Assembly: GCA_007118495.1 (NCBI GenBank) | Contig: SKRM01000032.1 | Coordinates: 1-34,222 of the forward strand | DNA length: 34,222 nt | Reading direction: 5' to 3' | From: Bacteroidales bacterium | GTDB taxonomy: Bacteria > Bacteroidota > Bacteroidia > Bacteroidales > UBA7960 | Shown: positions 15,656-23,027 of the stretch, piece by piece | How positions within the stretch are numbered: position 1 is the first letter of the stretch | Layout: every line of letters begins with the position of its first letter | Notes under the pieces: model-generated | Told to the model about the DNA's origin: nothing | Databases searched by the model: none | Seen by the model: only the letters and a program-made list of their open reading frames with translations | Made by a program: the position numbers and the translations under genes

Positions 15656-18538
15656 TCAGGGAATGGACAGGGTGAAAATCAGTTGATACCTGAAGCTCCG
15701 GTCATCAGGGATATAGATTGTTCTCATCCCCAATTCAATGGGAGCTACAGTGTTCAGCACCCTGATATCACTCACCAAATCAACCCCAAGTGAGTTAAGT
15801 TGCCTGGTCCTCTCATAAGGTTCGGCATCCTCAGGCCTGACCGTAAAACGTGCCTGCCCATGGTCAGCAAACAGATTCATATGCAATCTTCTTACATAAA
15901 GAAGCGAGGGAATAACCCATTCAGGGTAACCAATGGGATATGCATAATCTGCTGACAATACCCACAAGTGATCATCATATGAAGCATCGTGGCCCCTTGG
16001 ATAAAGAATCAGGTTTGGGAAAGTATAATTGATCCTGTTTTGTAATGGTTCGCCCCTTAGGTGAGACTGAAATGCTGCCCCCAACCTGAAGCTATGGTGT
16101 CTGGTCAATCCCGGAAAGTAAGAAATAATTCGTCCTGCCAGAACTGATCCCATGTCTGTTCCACCCACTGGTGAATGACGGAACTGAACCTCTGCGGCCT
16201 GTCCCCACCCTGGCCTGATGTCGCGGGCTACTGATCGTACCTGCCAATAGCCAAACAGGCGATATTCCAATGGATATACCCTGTTGGCCTGAAAAAATGC
16301 AGGTGTATCTCTTGAAGATGCAGACATGGTCATACCCAGACGCACTGATGGCCTTAACCCGTAAAAGAATTGTCCACGGGTAAAAGACAAGGGAATGCTG
16401 GCACCCAATTTGAAAACATGCTCACGCCATAAAAAAGCAATAGGCTCATCAGGTTGTTCAGATGTAGTATACCATGATCGGCGCATTCCACTCTGAGCAC
16501 GCATATCCAATTCAGGATACAATCCCATATAGCTGTAATTCAAAAAATAATGGCCCAGCTGGTCATTCATATCCCAGCCATACCCCATGTTTACCACCGA
16601 AGTGCTGAGTACATTTTGTGAAAAAACAGACACCCCGGGATTAATGTCCATATTGTCAAGCTGAAGTGAAAAAGGGGCCCAACTGTGAAAATTGAATAAT
16701 GTGCGCCATTTGCTGTAATCGGTTACCTCATGCTCCTGTCTGGGAATATTACTTTCAGTGACAATTCCACCTTCTTGGTTTGCAAGTATCCTGTACATTG
16801 CCAAAGAATGGTCCTCAACCTTATCAAAAGCTGTATGCCAGCCAAAATCACCTTCATGCATGACTGTTCTGTATCCCTTTACAGAGTAATCAGACCAAAC
16901 AATATGTTCACCACCGGGTGAGGGGATTGCATCAAGGGCACCAAATCGGGAGGAGATCAGTTTGCCTCCCTCTCCCCTTTGGGTATCAAAAAGGTAAATA
17001 TTGTTGATCCCTGAAAAAGCAGCATTAAACAATATCCGGCTGGCATCAAGATAGCGGGGGTTTGATATTTCTGTATGACCGGCATGAAATATGGAATGAA
17101 ATGTTTGTCCGTTTATATGGATGCCTATGATGCTCTTTCCGTCCTCATTCCTTGCCACAGCAATGATACGATCGCCATTGGGGTGCCAGGCGGGTTGCAT
17201 TAGAAAAGCCCGGTCAGGTGTCCACCAGCGATAAAGCGTTTTTCCCGTGTGGGCATCCACTACAACCAGGGCATACCGGTCGTCTGAAGTCACCTCTATG
17301 GCTGCAATCATGCTTCCGTCTGCAGAAACTGCGGGCGAAAAATACCGTGTTCCCCTGGTAAGTTGCCTTTTTTCACCAGATATGGTATGATAAATATGTA
17401 TCTCCGACCAACTTCTGTGGCTCCACCTCGGATCATTTCTTGTTTCTGACCAGGCAATCAGATCGCCACCCATTGAAAACATGTCATGATTATAAAACCC
17501 CGGTGTAAAAAGTAGTTTTTCACTACCATCCAAACCAAGCTCAACAACCCGCGGAATATCCCCCATACCTGTTTTCAATGCAACCACAACCGAATCACAC
17601 CTGAAAGCAAATGCCCTATAATTGGTATATAATTCAACCAAAGGACTTATCCTGACATATGGGGTATATACATGCATAGATGCCTGGTGGGTCCATGCCG
17701 AATCCAACATATTGAATGTCTGATGATAGTGCTCTTTAAGGTTCACATGGCCGTATCGCTTCAACCCCAGTGAAAAGGGAGACAAAGTATAGGGCCGGTG
17801 TGCCACGTGCCCAATAACCTTTTTCCAAAAATCAGGACCATGGGTGAGCCTTGCTGCTGCAACCAGTTGATAGCCCAGTTCATAATAGTTGGGAACATGG
17901 TCTTTGAATGAACCAAGAAACGCCTTTTCATATGGATGTATTCCCACATCCAAAGTCTGCGCCCTCAGCCCCTGTTCAAAAGAAGGTAATCTGCCGCGTC
18001 CGCCATATGTCAGGGCAGTTTCTGCAACTACTGCATCACCTTCAATCATCCATAACGGAACAAATGTAAGAAAGGCTGCTCCGGTTATATGCTCACCGAA
18101 GATGCCCGCTAAAAAACCCGTAACACCCTGGTTGAGCATATCCACCTGAACAACATGCCTGAACTCGTGAACAGCCAGGCGTTCATGCCAGTCGTGAATA
18201 CCATCACCAGGAGGTGGATTTGTGAACAATTCCATGCGTGATGGTGCCCAACTGACAAATCCATTGGGAACAACTGTCTGGTTATGTATTATTACCGATA
18301 CTTGACGGGGTTTAAACCCCATTGATTGGGAGGCTAAAGGGTAGGCGTATTCAAGAACATCTGCGAGGTATGTAGCCCGTTCTGTGTAGTCTTCAGGAAA
18401 AATAAGCCTGAAGTGGGGTGTTTCTATTTGCTTCCATTTTATCCCTGCCGGATCTTGCCCCCAGATAAAATACTGGGAAAAAAGTGGAGATACTGAAAAA
18501 AAAATCAACAACCCTGATATGCATATACCTGCTCTCAT
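15656..18538 (-). CDS. Secreted HExxH metallopeptidase-like protein with beta-propeller and C-terminal barrel
   Basis: 960 residues, no gene name known to me. Residues 1-21 are a signal peptide. Residues about 35-200 form a gluzincin-type zinc-protease domain: HEFRH at 124-128, with a downstream glutamate (WMIEGDAVVAE, Glu166) placed as third zinc ligand. Residues about 320-600 show TolB/WD40-like propeller repeats (FSPAVSADGSMIAAIE, QPAWHPNGDRIIAVARN, DAIPSPGGEHIVWSDY). From about 640 to the end, alternating aromatic and polar strands (YFLNYSYMGLYPELDMRA, FFYGLRPSVRLGMTMSAS) resemble an outer-membrane barrel ending in FTLSIP. The start overlaps the RluA stop by 4 bp (ATGA). It is probably anchored in the outer membrane with the protease part exposed; the target is unknown. 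Confidence 0.8.
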   Translation of the reverse strand: MRAGICISGLLIFFSVSPLFSQYFIWGQDPAGIKWKQIETPHFRLIFPEDYTERATYLADVLEYAYPLASQSMGFKPRQVSVIIHNQTVVPNGFVSWAPSRMELFTNPPPGDGIHDWHERLAVHEFRHVVQVDMLNQGVTGFLAGIFGEHITGAAFLTFVPLWMIEGDAVVAETALTYGGRGRLPSFEQGLRAQTLDVGIHPYEKAFLGSFKDHVPNYYELGYQLVAAARLTHGPDFWKKVIGHVAHRPYTLSPFSLGLKRYGHVNLKEHYHQTFNMLDSAWTHQASMHVYTPYVRISPLVELYTNYRAFAFRCDSVVVALKTGMGDIPRVVELGLDGSEKLLFTPGFYNHDMFSMGGDLIAWSETRNDPRWSHRSWSEIHIYHTISGEKRQLTRGTRYFSPAVSADGSMIAAIEVTSDDRYALVVVDAHTGKTLYRWWTPDRAFLMQPAWHPNGDRIIAVARNEDGKSIIGIHINGQTFHSIFHAGHTEISNPRYLDASRILFNAAFSGINNIYLFDTQRGEGGKLISSRFGALDAIPSPGGEHIVWSDYSVKGYRTVMHEGDFGWHTAFDKVEDHSLAMYRILANQEGGIVTESNIPRQEHEVTDYSKWRTLFNFHSWAPFSLQLDNMDINPGVSVFSQNVLSTSVVNMGYGWDMNDQLGHYFLNYSYMGLYPELDMRAQSGMRRSWYTTSEQPDEPIAFLWREHVFKLGASIPLSFTRGQFFYGLRPSVRLGMTMSASSRDTPAFFQANRVYPLEYRLFGYWQVRSVARDIRPGWGQAAEVQFRHSPVGGTDMGSVLAGRIISYFPGLTRHHSFRLGAAFQSHLRGEPLQNRINYTFPNLILYPRGHDASYDDHLWVLSADYAYPIGYPEWVIPSLLYVRRLHMNLFADHGQARFTVRPEDAEPYERTRQLNSLGVDLVSDIRVLNTVAPIELGMRTIYIPDDRSFRYQLIFTLSIP

Positions 18539-19236
18539 ACAAAATCAGAAAAATAAGCCCACAGAGGGTCTCCTTCGGGCAATGGACAAATTACACGCAC
18601 AAGGCTTTGCCTGACAGGATGCATAAACTCAACTGATCGCGCATGCAGGTGGATGCTTCCGTCTTTGTTGGGCCTGTCAAATCCGTATTTCAGGTCACCC
18701 CTTATGGGACAACCAATAGCTGCCAGTTGGGCCCTGATCTGGTGATGCCGCCCTGTTAGCAGGCGAACTGACAGTAAATGGTAGCTGTCACTGCTGGCCA
18801 GCACTTCGTACACCAGTTCTGCCTTTTTTGCCCCACGACCATCTTCAGTTGTCACATATGATTTGTTTTGCTTTTCATTCTTTGACAAATAATGTATAAG
18901 ATGGGCAGTTTGTTCAGGTGGTCTCTGCTTAACCACAGCAAGATAGGTTTTGGTGAGCTTATGCTCTCTGAGCATGGCGTTCATACGTGTTAATGCCTTT
19001 GATGTGCGGGCAAATAGCACAGCACCCGAAACCGGTCTGTCAATCCGGTGTAAAACCCCTAAAAATACCTTTCCGGGCTTTTCGTATTTTTCACCTATAT
19101 AAGCCTTTACCAGATCACCCAGGGTTTTGTCTCCTGTTTTATCACCCTGCACAATTTCTGAAGCCAATTTATGGACTATGATTAAATGATTGTCCTCGTA
19201 CAGAATTCTCCCTGAAATACTCTCCGGTAATAGCAT
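18535..19236 (-). CDS. RluA-family RNA pseudouridine synthase
   Basis: 233 residues. The enzyme isomerises uridine to pseudouridine in rRNA or tRNA. The catalytic motif is HRIDRPVSGAVLF with Asp66. LTGRHHQIRAQLAAIGCPI and GDLKYG complete the family pattern. There is no N-terminal S4 domain, so it is the short RluA/RluC-like form; the exact site modified cannot be predicted. It starts 6 bp after the panB stop and overlaps the metallopeptidase-like gene by 4 bp, making a panB, rluA-like, metallopeptidase transcription unit. Confidence 0.92.
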   Translation of the reverse strand: MLLPESISGRILYEDNHLIIVHKLASEIVQGDKTGDKTLGDLVKAYIGEKYEKPGKVFLGVLHRIDRPVSGAVLFARTSKALTRMNAMLREHKLTKTYLAVVKQRPPEQTAHLIHYLSKNEKQNKSYVTTEDGRGAKKAELVYEVLASSDSYHLLSVRLLTGRHHQIRAQLAAIGCPIRGDLKYGFDRPNKDGSIHLHARSVEFMHPVRQSLVRVICPLPEGDPLWAYFSDFV

Positions 19237-19242
19237 GAGGCT

Positions 19243-20055
19243 TTAATATTGTTCCCTTTCGCTGGGAAATTCAAGGTTTTTTACATCGCTGATATACATT
19301 TCAACCGACCCTTTGATCTCATCGTACAGGTTATGGTACCTTCTCAGAAAGCGTGGTGAGAAATCATGGTTGATCCCAAGCATGTCGTGAAGCACCAATA
19401 CCTGTCCATCCACTTTGCTTCCGGCTCCGATACCAATAGTGGGTATGCGTATCTCGGCAGTAACCTGGGCAGCAAGTGTAGCCGGAATTTTCTCAAGTAC
19501 AAGTGCAAAACACCCTGCGTCAGCAAGCAACCGGGCATCTTCCATGAGTTTCTGGGCTTCATCCTCCTGGGTTGCCCTCACCACATAGGTCCCAAACTTA
19601 TTGATTGACTGGGGGGTTAATCCCAGATGTCCCATCACCGGAATTCCAGCTGTCAATATCCGGTCAATTGACTCCAGTATCTCCTTGCCACCCTCAAGCT
19701 TTACTGCATTGGCATTTGATTCTTTCATGATACGGATGGCTGACAACAATGCTTCCCGGCTATTTCCCTGGTAGGTTCCAAAGGGAAGGTCAACCACCAC
19801 AAGAGCCCTTTGCACTGCCCTCATAACAGAGCTGGCATGGTAGATCATTTCATTCAGGGTTATGGGGAGGGTGGTCTTGTATCCGGCCATAACATTGGCT
19901 GCAGAATCACCCACAAGGATCACATCAATCCCTGCACTGTCCACAATACGCGCCATTGAAAAATCATAGGCCGTCAGCATGGAAATTTTTTCTTCCCTGA
20001 GCTTCATTTCCTGAAGAACATGGGTAGTGATCTTGTTCACTTTAGAGGTGGTCAT
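19243..20055 (-). CDS. panB: 3-methyl-2-oxobutanoate hydroxymethyltransferase (PanB)
   Basis: PanB transfers a hydroxymethyl group from methylene-tetrahydrofolate to 2-oxoisovalerate, giving ketopantoate for pantothenate and coenzyme A. The 270-residue form starts at ATG 20055 ([18 protein letters not shown]), which matches family N-termini. An upstream in-frame ATG at 20097 would add 14 atypical residues and run across a hairpin. Motifs: [34 protein letters not shown] (metal-binding Asp), [14 protein letters not shown] and the catalytic [10 protein letters not shown], where Glu is the base. It is the first gene of a three-gene minus-strand unit, 60 bp after the rubrerythrin-like gene. Confidence 0.96.
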   Translation of the reverse strand: MTTSKVNKITTHVLQEMKLREEKISMLTAYDFSMARIVDSAGIDVILVGDSAANVMAGYKTTLPITLNEMIYHASSVMRAVQRALVVVDLPFGTYQGNSREALLSAIRIMKESNANAVKLEGGKEILESIDRILTAGIPVMGHLGLTPQSINKFGTYVVRATQEDEAQKLMEDARLLADAGCFALVLEKIPATLAAQVTAEIRIPTIGIGAGSKVDGQVLVLHDMLGINHDFSPRFLRRYHNLYDEIKGSVEMYISDVKNLEFPSEREQY

Positions 20056-20084
20056 ACCTGATGGTTTAATAGATGAAAGCTTCA

Positions 20085-20109
20085 AAGCCTGACACAACTG
20101 AACAGGCTT
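20085..20109 (-). terminator. Hairpin between rubrerythrin-like gene and panB
   Basis: A perfect 7-bp inverted repeat, AAGCCTG (20085-20091) and CAGGCTT (20103-20109), with an 11-nt loop, 7 bp past the rubrerythrin-like stop. Only a short T run follows on the minus strand, so it is a weak terminator or a processing/attenuation structure. Confidence 0.4.
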
Positions 20110-20115
20110 ACCAGC

Positions 20116-20622
20116 TTAGAAAGGCCAAAAGTTATTATCGTACCAGACTTTTTCAGTCAGCTGATTATTTAATTCAATCAACAGTTTATGGTGTCCTTTT
20201 TCCCAGTTGGCCAACCACTGAAACAATTCCTTCTCATTTGGATCTGTGGCCTTTTCTGCCTGACTGGCATATACCTCAACCGATTTATTCTCCATATCAA
20301 TTGCTGCTGAAATGGCAGCTGCTTCAAACCCCGAGCCAGAGATATCCTTTACCAACTCATCGGTTAATATTGTGTTTGCGATGGCCTCGCTGCCTGGTGC
20401 ACTCTCCAGATCATTTTTATCAAACATCCCCTCCTTGTTATAGTGTGCAAGTTGCTTTTGCAAAAAATCAATATGGGTCTGTTCTTCATCGGCCATTACA
20501 GAAAAAATCTTTTTCACATCTTCACTTGAAGTCTGGCTGGCCACTTGCTGGTAGAGGGATTTTCCTCTGTGTTCCATAATAATGGCTTGCTTTAGAATAT
20601 CTGCTACACCTTTTGCATTCAT
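20116..20622 (-). CDS. Rubrerythrin-like ferritin-fold diiron protein
   Basis: 168 residues, a four-helix diiron protein. In anaerobes this family reduces peroxide or stores iron. Likely iron ligands are Glu17 (EHRGKSLY), Glu47 and His50 (MADEEQTH), Glu111 (MENKSVEVY), and Glu141 with His144/His145 (WEKGHH). The C-terminal rubredoxin domain of classical rubrerythrins is missing (no CxxC pairs), so an external electron donor would be needed. It ends in an aromatic tail (VWYDNNFWPF). It precedes panB on the minus strand, separated by a hairpin. An exact -7 element lies upstream on its strand (plus 20659-20666), with a palindrome in the -33 region, consistent with stress regulation. Confidence 0.88.
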   Translation of the reverse strand: MNAKGVADILKQAIIMEHRGKSLYQQVASQTSSEDVKKIFSVMADEEQTHIDFLQKQLAHYNKEGMFDKNDLESAPGSEAIANTILTDELVKDISGSGFEAAAISAAIDMENKSVEVYASQAEKATDPNEKELFQWLANWEKGHHKLLIELNNQLTEKVWYDNNFWPF

Positions 20623-20658
20623 TGTAATTATTTTTGGGTTTTCATTGGATTATCATAA

Positions 20659-20692
20659 CAAAAATAGGCTTTTTATGCGAATAATCCATTCG
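20659..20692 (-). promoter_or_regulatory. Rubrerythrin-like gene promoter with overlapping palindrome
   Basis: Minus strand TATTTTTG (plus 20659-20666) is an exact TAnnTTTG. The region where the -33 element should lie contains the inverted repeat CGAAT-N5-ATTCG (20678-20692), a candidate operator. The predicted leader is about 33 nt. Confidence 0.45.
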
Positions 20693-20734
20693 GGACAGAT
20701 TGTCCGCGTCTTGAATCATCCGGGCCGGGTAATG

Positions 20735-20788
20735 AATAATTCATGCGATTGTACGTAACTTCGCATGAAAATAATTCATGTACTTTTG
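20735..20788 (+). promoter_or_regulatory. Promoter with inverted and direct repeats upstream of amgK-rapZC-like gene
   Basis: TACTTTTG at 20781-20788 is an exact TAnnTTTG, about 20 bp before the ATG. Upstream are a 9-bp inverted repeat, TTCATGCGA (20740-20748) and TCGCATGAA (20761-20769), and an 11-bp direct repeat, AATAATTCATG, at 20735-20745 and 20770-20780. The related AATAATCCA occurs at 20680-20688 and again at 20790-20798. This is a probable operator cluster. Confidence 0.5.
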
Positions 20789-20808
20789 TAAATAATCCAG
20801 ACCTCATT

Positions 20809-22254
20809 ATGCAGTGGAGTGTTGAAAAAGTAATTCGGGAACTGTTCACCAATTGGTATGGCTCCGCCCCCCAACACATGGTTCAATTGCCTCCGTCAGG
20901 GTCAAACCGCCAATATTTCAGGTTATCGGCAAATGACGTATCGGTCATAGCCGCTTTCAATCCTGATAAAAGAGAGAATTTGGCTTTTCTAAAACTAACG
21001 CGATACTTCAAAAGCCTGCAACTTCCCGTACCTGAGGTTCTTGCAGAAGAGACCGATAAACATTGCTACCTTCTCACAGATTTGGGGGATACCACCCTTT
21101 TTTCCTTATTATCCAGACATAGAACACCTGAAGGTTTTGACACGCACATCATGGCTCTCTACAAAAAAGCCATTGAACTGCTGCCGGTATTTCAGGTTGA
21201 CGCAGCCAGAATCATCGATTTCAATATATGCTATCCAAGGCATGCCTTTGACCGGCATTCAATGATGTGGGATCTGAATTATTTCAAATATTATTTTCTG
21301 AAAATATCCGGGGTATACTTCGACGAACAACTGTTAGAAGATGATTTTGAGCGATTTACAGAAAATCTGCTCCGCATCCCCGGTGCCTATTTCATGTACC
21401 GCGATTTTCAGTCGCGCAATATCATGGTCACTGAAGGAGAGGTTTATTTTATTGATTATCAAGGCGGTCGCAAAGGACCCCTGGGGTATGATATGGCCTC
21501 TTTGTTGTTTGATGCCAAGGCAAATATCCCTTTCGGGCAGCGTGACGAAATGCTGACATATTACATGGATTGCATTGAAAAAAAGGTTTCGCTTGACAGG
21601 CAGGCATTCAAAAGGTCATTTTATGATCTGGTGCTTATGCGAATACTTCAGGCGCTGGGTACTTACGGCTTCCGTGGAGGTGTTGAGAAAAAATCCCTTT
21701 TCCTCCAAAGTGTTCCATATGCCCTGAGAAACCTCAGATGGCTCATCGAACAGGAATTAATCCTTTCTGACACACCCCACCTGGCCAGCATCCTCAGAAA
21801 CCTGGCCGATACAGCGCCCGATGAAGTCTTACCAACTCAACAACCGGGGCTTACCGTTAGTATTTGCAGCTTCTCATACAAGCAGGGCATCCCCTCAGAT
21901 AATGCGGGAAACGGTGGGGGCTTTGTATTCGACTGCCGGTCACTCCCCAATCCGGGGCGTCAGGAGGCTTATAGCAATCTCACAGGCCAGGATACTGGCG
22001 TTATTTCTTATTTGCAAGATAAACAACAGGTGAACCGTTTTCTTGAAAACGCCCTCAATATGGTTACTCCTGCCATTGAAAATTACCTTGAGAGGGGCTT
22101 TAACAATCTGGTCGTTTGTTTTGGTTGTACAGGGGGTCAACATCGATCAGTTTATTGCGCAGAGCACCTTGGCCGTATCCTGAAACACCGTTACCCGATC
22201 AATATTCAACTCAGGCACTTTGCCGAGAACAACTGGCCTGAAAAGCCAACTTAG
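20809..22254 (+). CDS. AmgK-like amino-sugar kinase fused to RapZ C-terminal domain
   Basis: 481 residues from ATG 20809; an in-frame ATG at 20743 would start upstream of the predicted promoter. Residues about 5-330 are an aminoglycoside-phosphotransferase-type kinase: YRDFQSRNIMV (catalytic Asp199, Asn204) and FIDYQGGRKGPLGYDMASLL (metal Asp216). This wording is close to AmgK, which phosphorylates MurNAc/GlcNAc at the anomeric carbon. Residues about 350-475 match the RapZ C-terminal domain: SFSYKQGIPSD, VFDCRSLPNP, LTGQDTGV, and VVCFGCTGGQHRSVYCAEHL. RapZ's N-terminal P-loop ATPase is absent. In E. coli that C-terminal domain binds glucosamine-6-phosphate and RNA. A MurU-like gene follows after 10 bp, supporting amino-sugar recycling. 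Function is inferred. Confidence 0.88.
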   Translation: MQWSVEKVIRELFTNWYGSAPQHMVQLPPSGSNRQYFRLSANDVSVIAAFNPDKRENLAFLKLTRYFKSLQLPVPEVLAEETDKHCYLLTDLGDTTLFSLLSRHRTPEGFDTHIMALYKKAIELLPVFQVDAARIIDFNICYPRHAFDRHSMMWDLNYFKYYFLKISGVYFDEQLLEDDFERFTENLLRIPGAYFMYRDFQSRNIMVTEGEVYFIDYQGGRKGPLGYDMASLLFDAKANIPFGQRDEMLTYYMDCIEKKVSLDRQAFKRSFYDLVLMRILQALGTYGFRGGVEKKSLFLQSVPYALRNLRWLIEQELILSDTPHLASILRNLADTAPDEVLPTQQPGLTVSICSFSYKQGIPSDNAGNGGGFVFDCRSLPNPGRQEAYSNLTGQDTGVISYLQDKQQVNRFLENALNMVTPAIENYLERGFNNLVVCFGCTGGQHRSVYCAEHLGRILKHRYPINIQLRHFAENNWPEKPT

Positions 22255-22264
22255 AACCTTGCTT

Positions 22265-23005
22265 ATGCGCGCCATGATATTGGCTGCCGGAAAAGGCAGC
22301 CGCCTGAAGCCAATCACCGATAAAATTCCCAAGGCACTGGTGCCCATTGCAGGCAGGCCCTTGCTGGTGTGGGCAGCAGAAAAACTTATTGCAGCAGGTG
22401 TAAACAGCATTGTGGTGAATGTTCACCATCATGCCGGTCAATTAAAACATTTTATCAGCGAACTTGATTATCCGGGCATAGAGTTTAAGGTTTCGGATGA
22501 ATCAGGTTCACTACTTGATACCGGCGGGGCCATTATGCATGCCAAACACCTGCTTGACAACAGAGAGCCATTCTATGTATACAACGCAGATGTTGTTTCT
22601 GACATCGACCTGCGCGCCATGTTCAACACCCACAAACGTTCGGGTGCACTGGTAACCCTTGCCGTGACTTCACGAAAATCATCACGGTACTTTTTGTGGC
22701 AAAATGGGCAGTTGTGTGGGTGGAAAAATGAGCTGACCGGTCAATCAATCATAACCCGCAATAATGCTTTTACTGATTGTATTCCCATGGCCTTCAGTGG
22801 CATCCATATTATCGATCCGAAAATTTTTACACTCACAGCTAAAACAGGAAGCTTCCCAATCAATGAATTATATCTTGAACTTGCAGCCAGTGAGCATATT
22901 GCACCATTTGCGCATAGCAAACAATTCTGGGCCGATACCGGAACCCCTGAAAAGCTGATGCAGGCTGAAAAAATGCTCAGGAACAACCGTATGAAATTCA
23001 TTTGA
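22265..23005 (+). CDS. MurU/GlmU-like sugar-1-phosphate nucleotidyltransferase
   Basis: 246 residues. It would join a sugar-1-phosphate to a nucleoside triphosphate. The signature AMILAAGKGSRLKPITDKIPK is at the N-terminus. VYNADVVSDIDL carries the metal Asp, and WADTGTPEKLMQAE closes the site. There is no left-handed helix domain as in GlmU, and the size matches MurU, which makes UDP-MurNAc. Placed 10 bp after an AmgK-like kinase, the likely reaction is the second step of anomeric MurNAc/GlcNAc salvage; mannose-1-phosphate or another sugar is possible. I chose ATG 22265; an upstream in-frame start at 22220 would overlap the previous gene. Confidence 0.88.
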   Translation: MRAMILAAGKGSRLKPITDKIPKALVPIAGRPLLVWAAEKLIAAGVNSIVVNVHHHAGQLKHFISELDYPGIEFKVSDESGSLLDTGGAIMHAKHLLDNREPFYVYNADVVSDIDLRAMFNTHKRSGALVTLAVTSRKSSRYFLWQNGQLCGWKNELTGQSIITRNNAFTDCIPMAFSGIHIIDPKIFTLTAKTGSFPINELYLELAASEHIAPFAHSKQFWADTGTPEKLMQAEKMLRNNRMKFI

Positions 23006-23027
23006 AAAGTGTATATTGGTGGGTAAT

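Noticed and set aside
20809-22254. Calling this gene simply RNase adapter RapZ
   Set aside because: The N-terminal P-loop NTPase of RapZ is absent and replaced by an APH/AmgK-type kinase; only the C-terminal domain matches.
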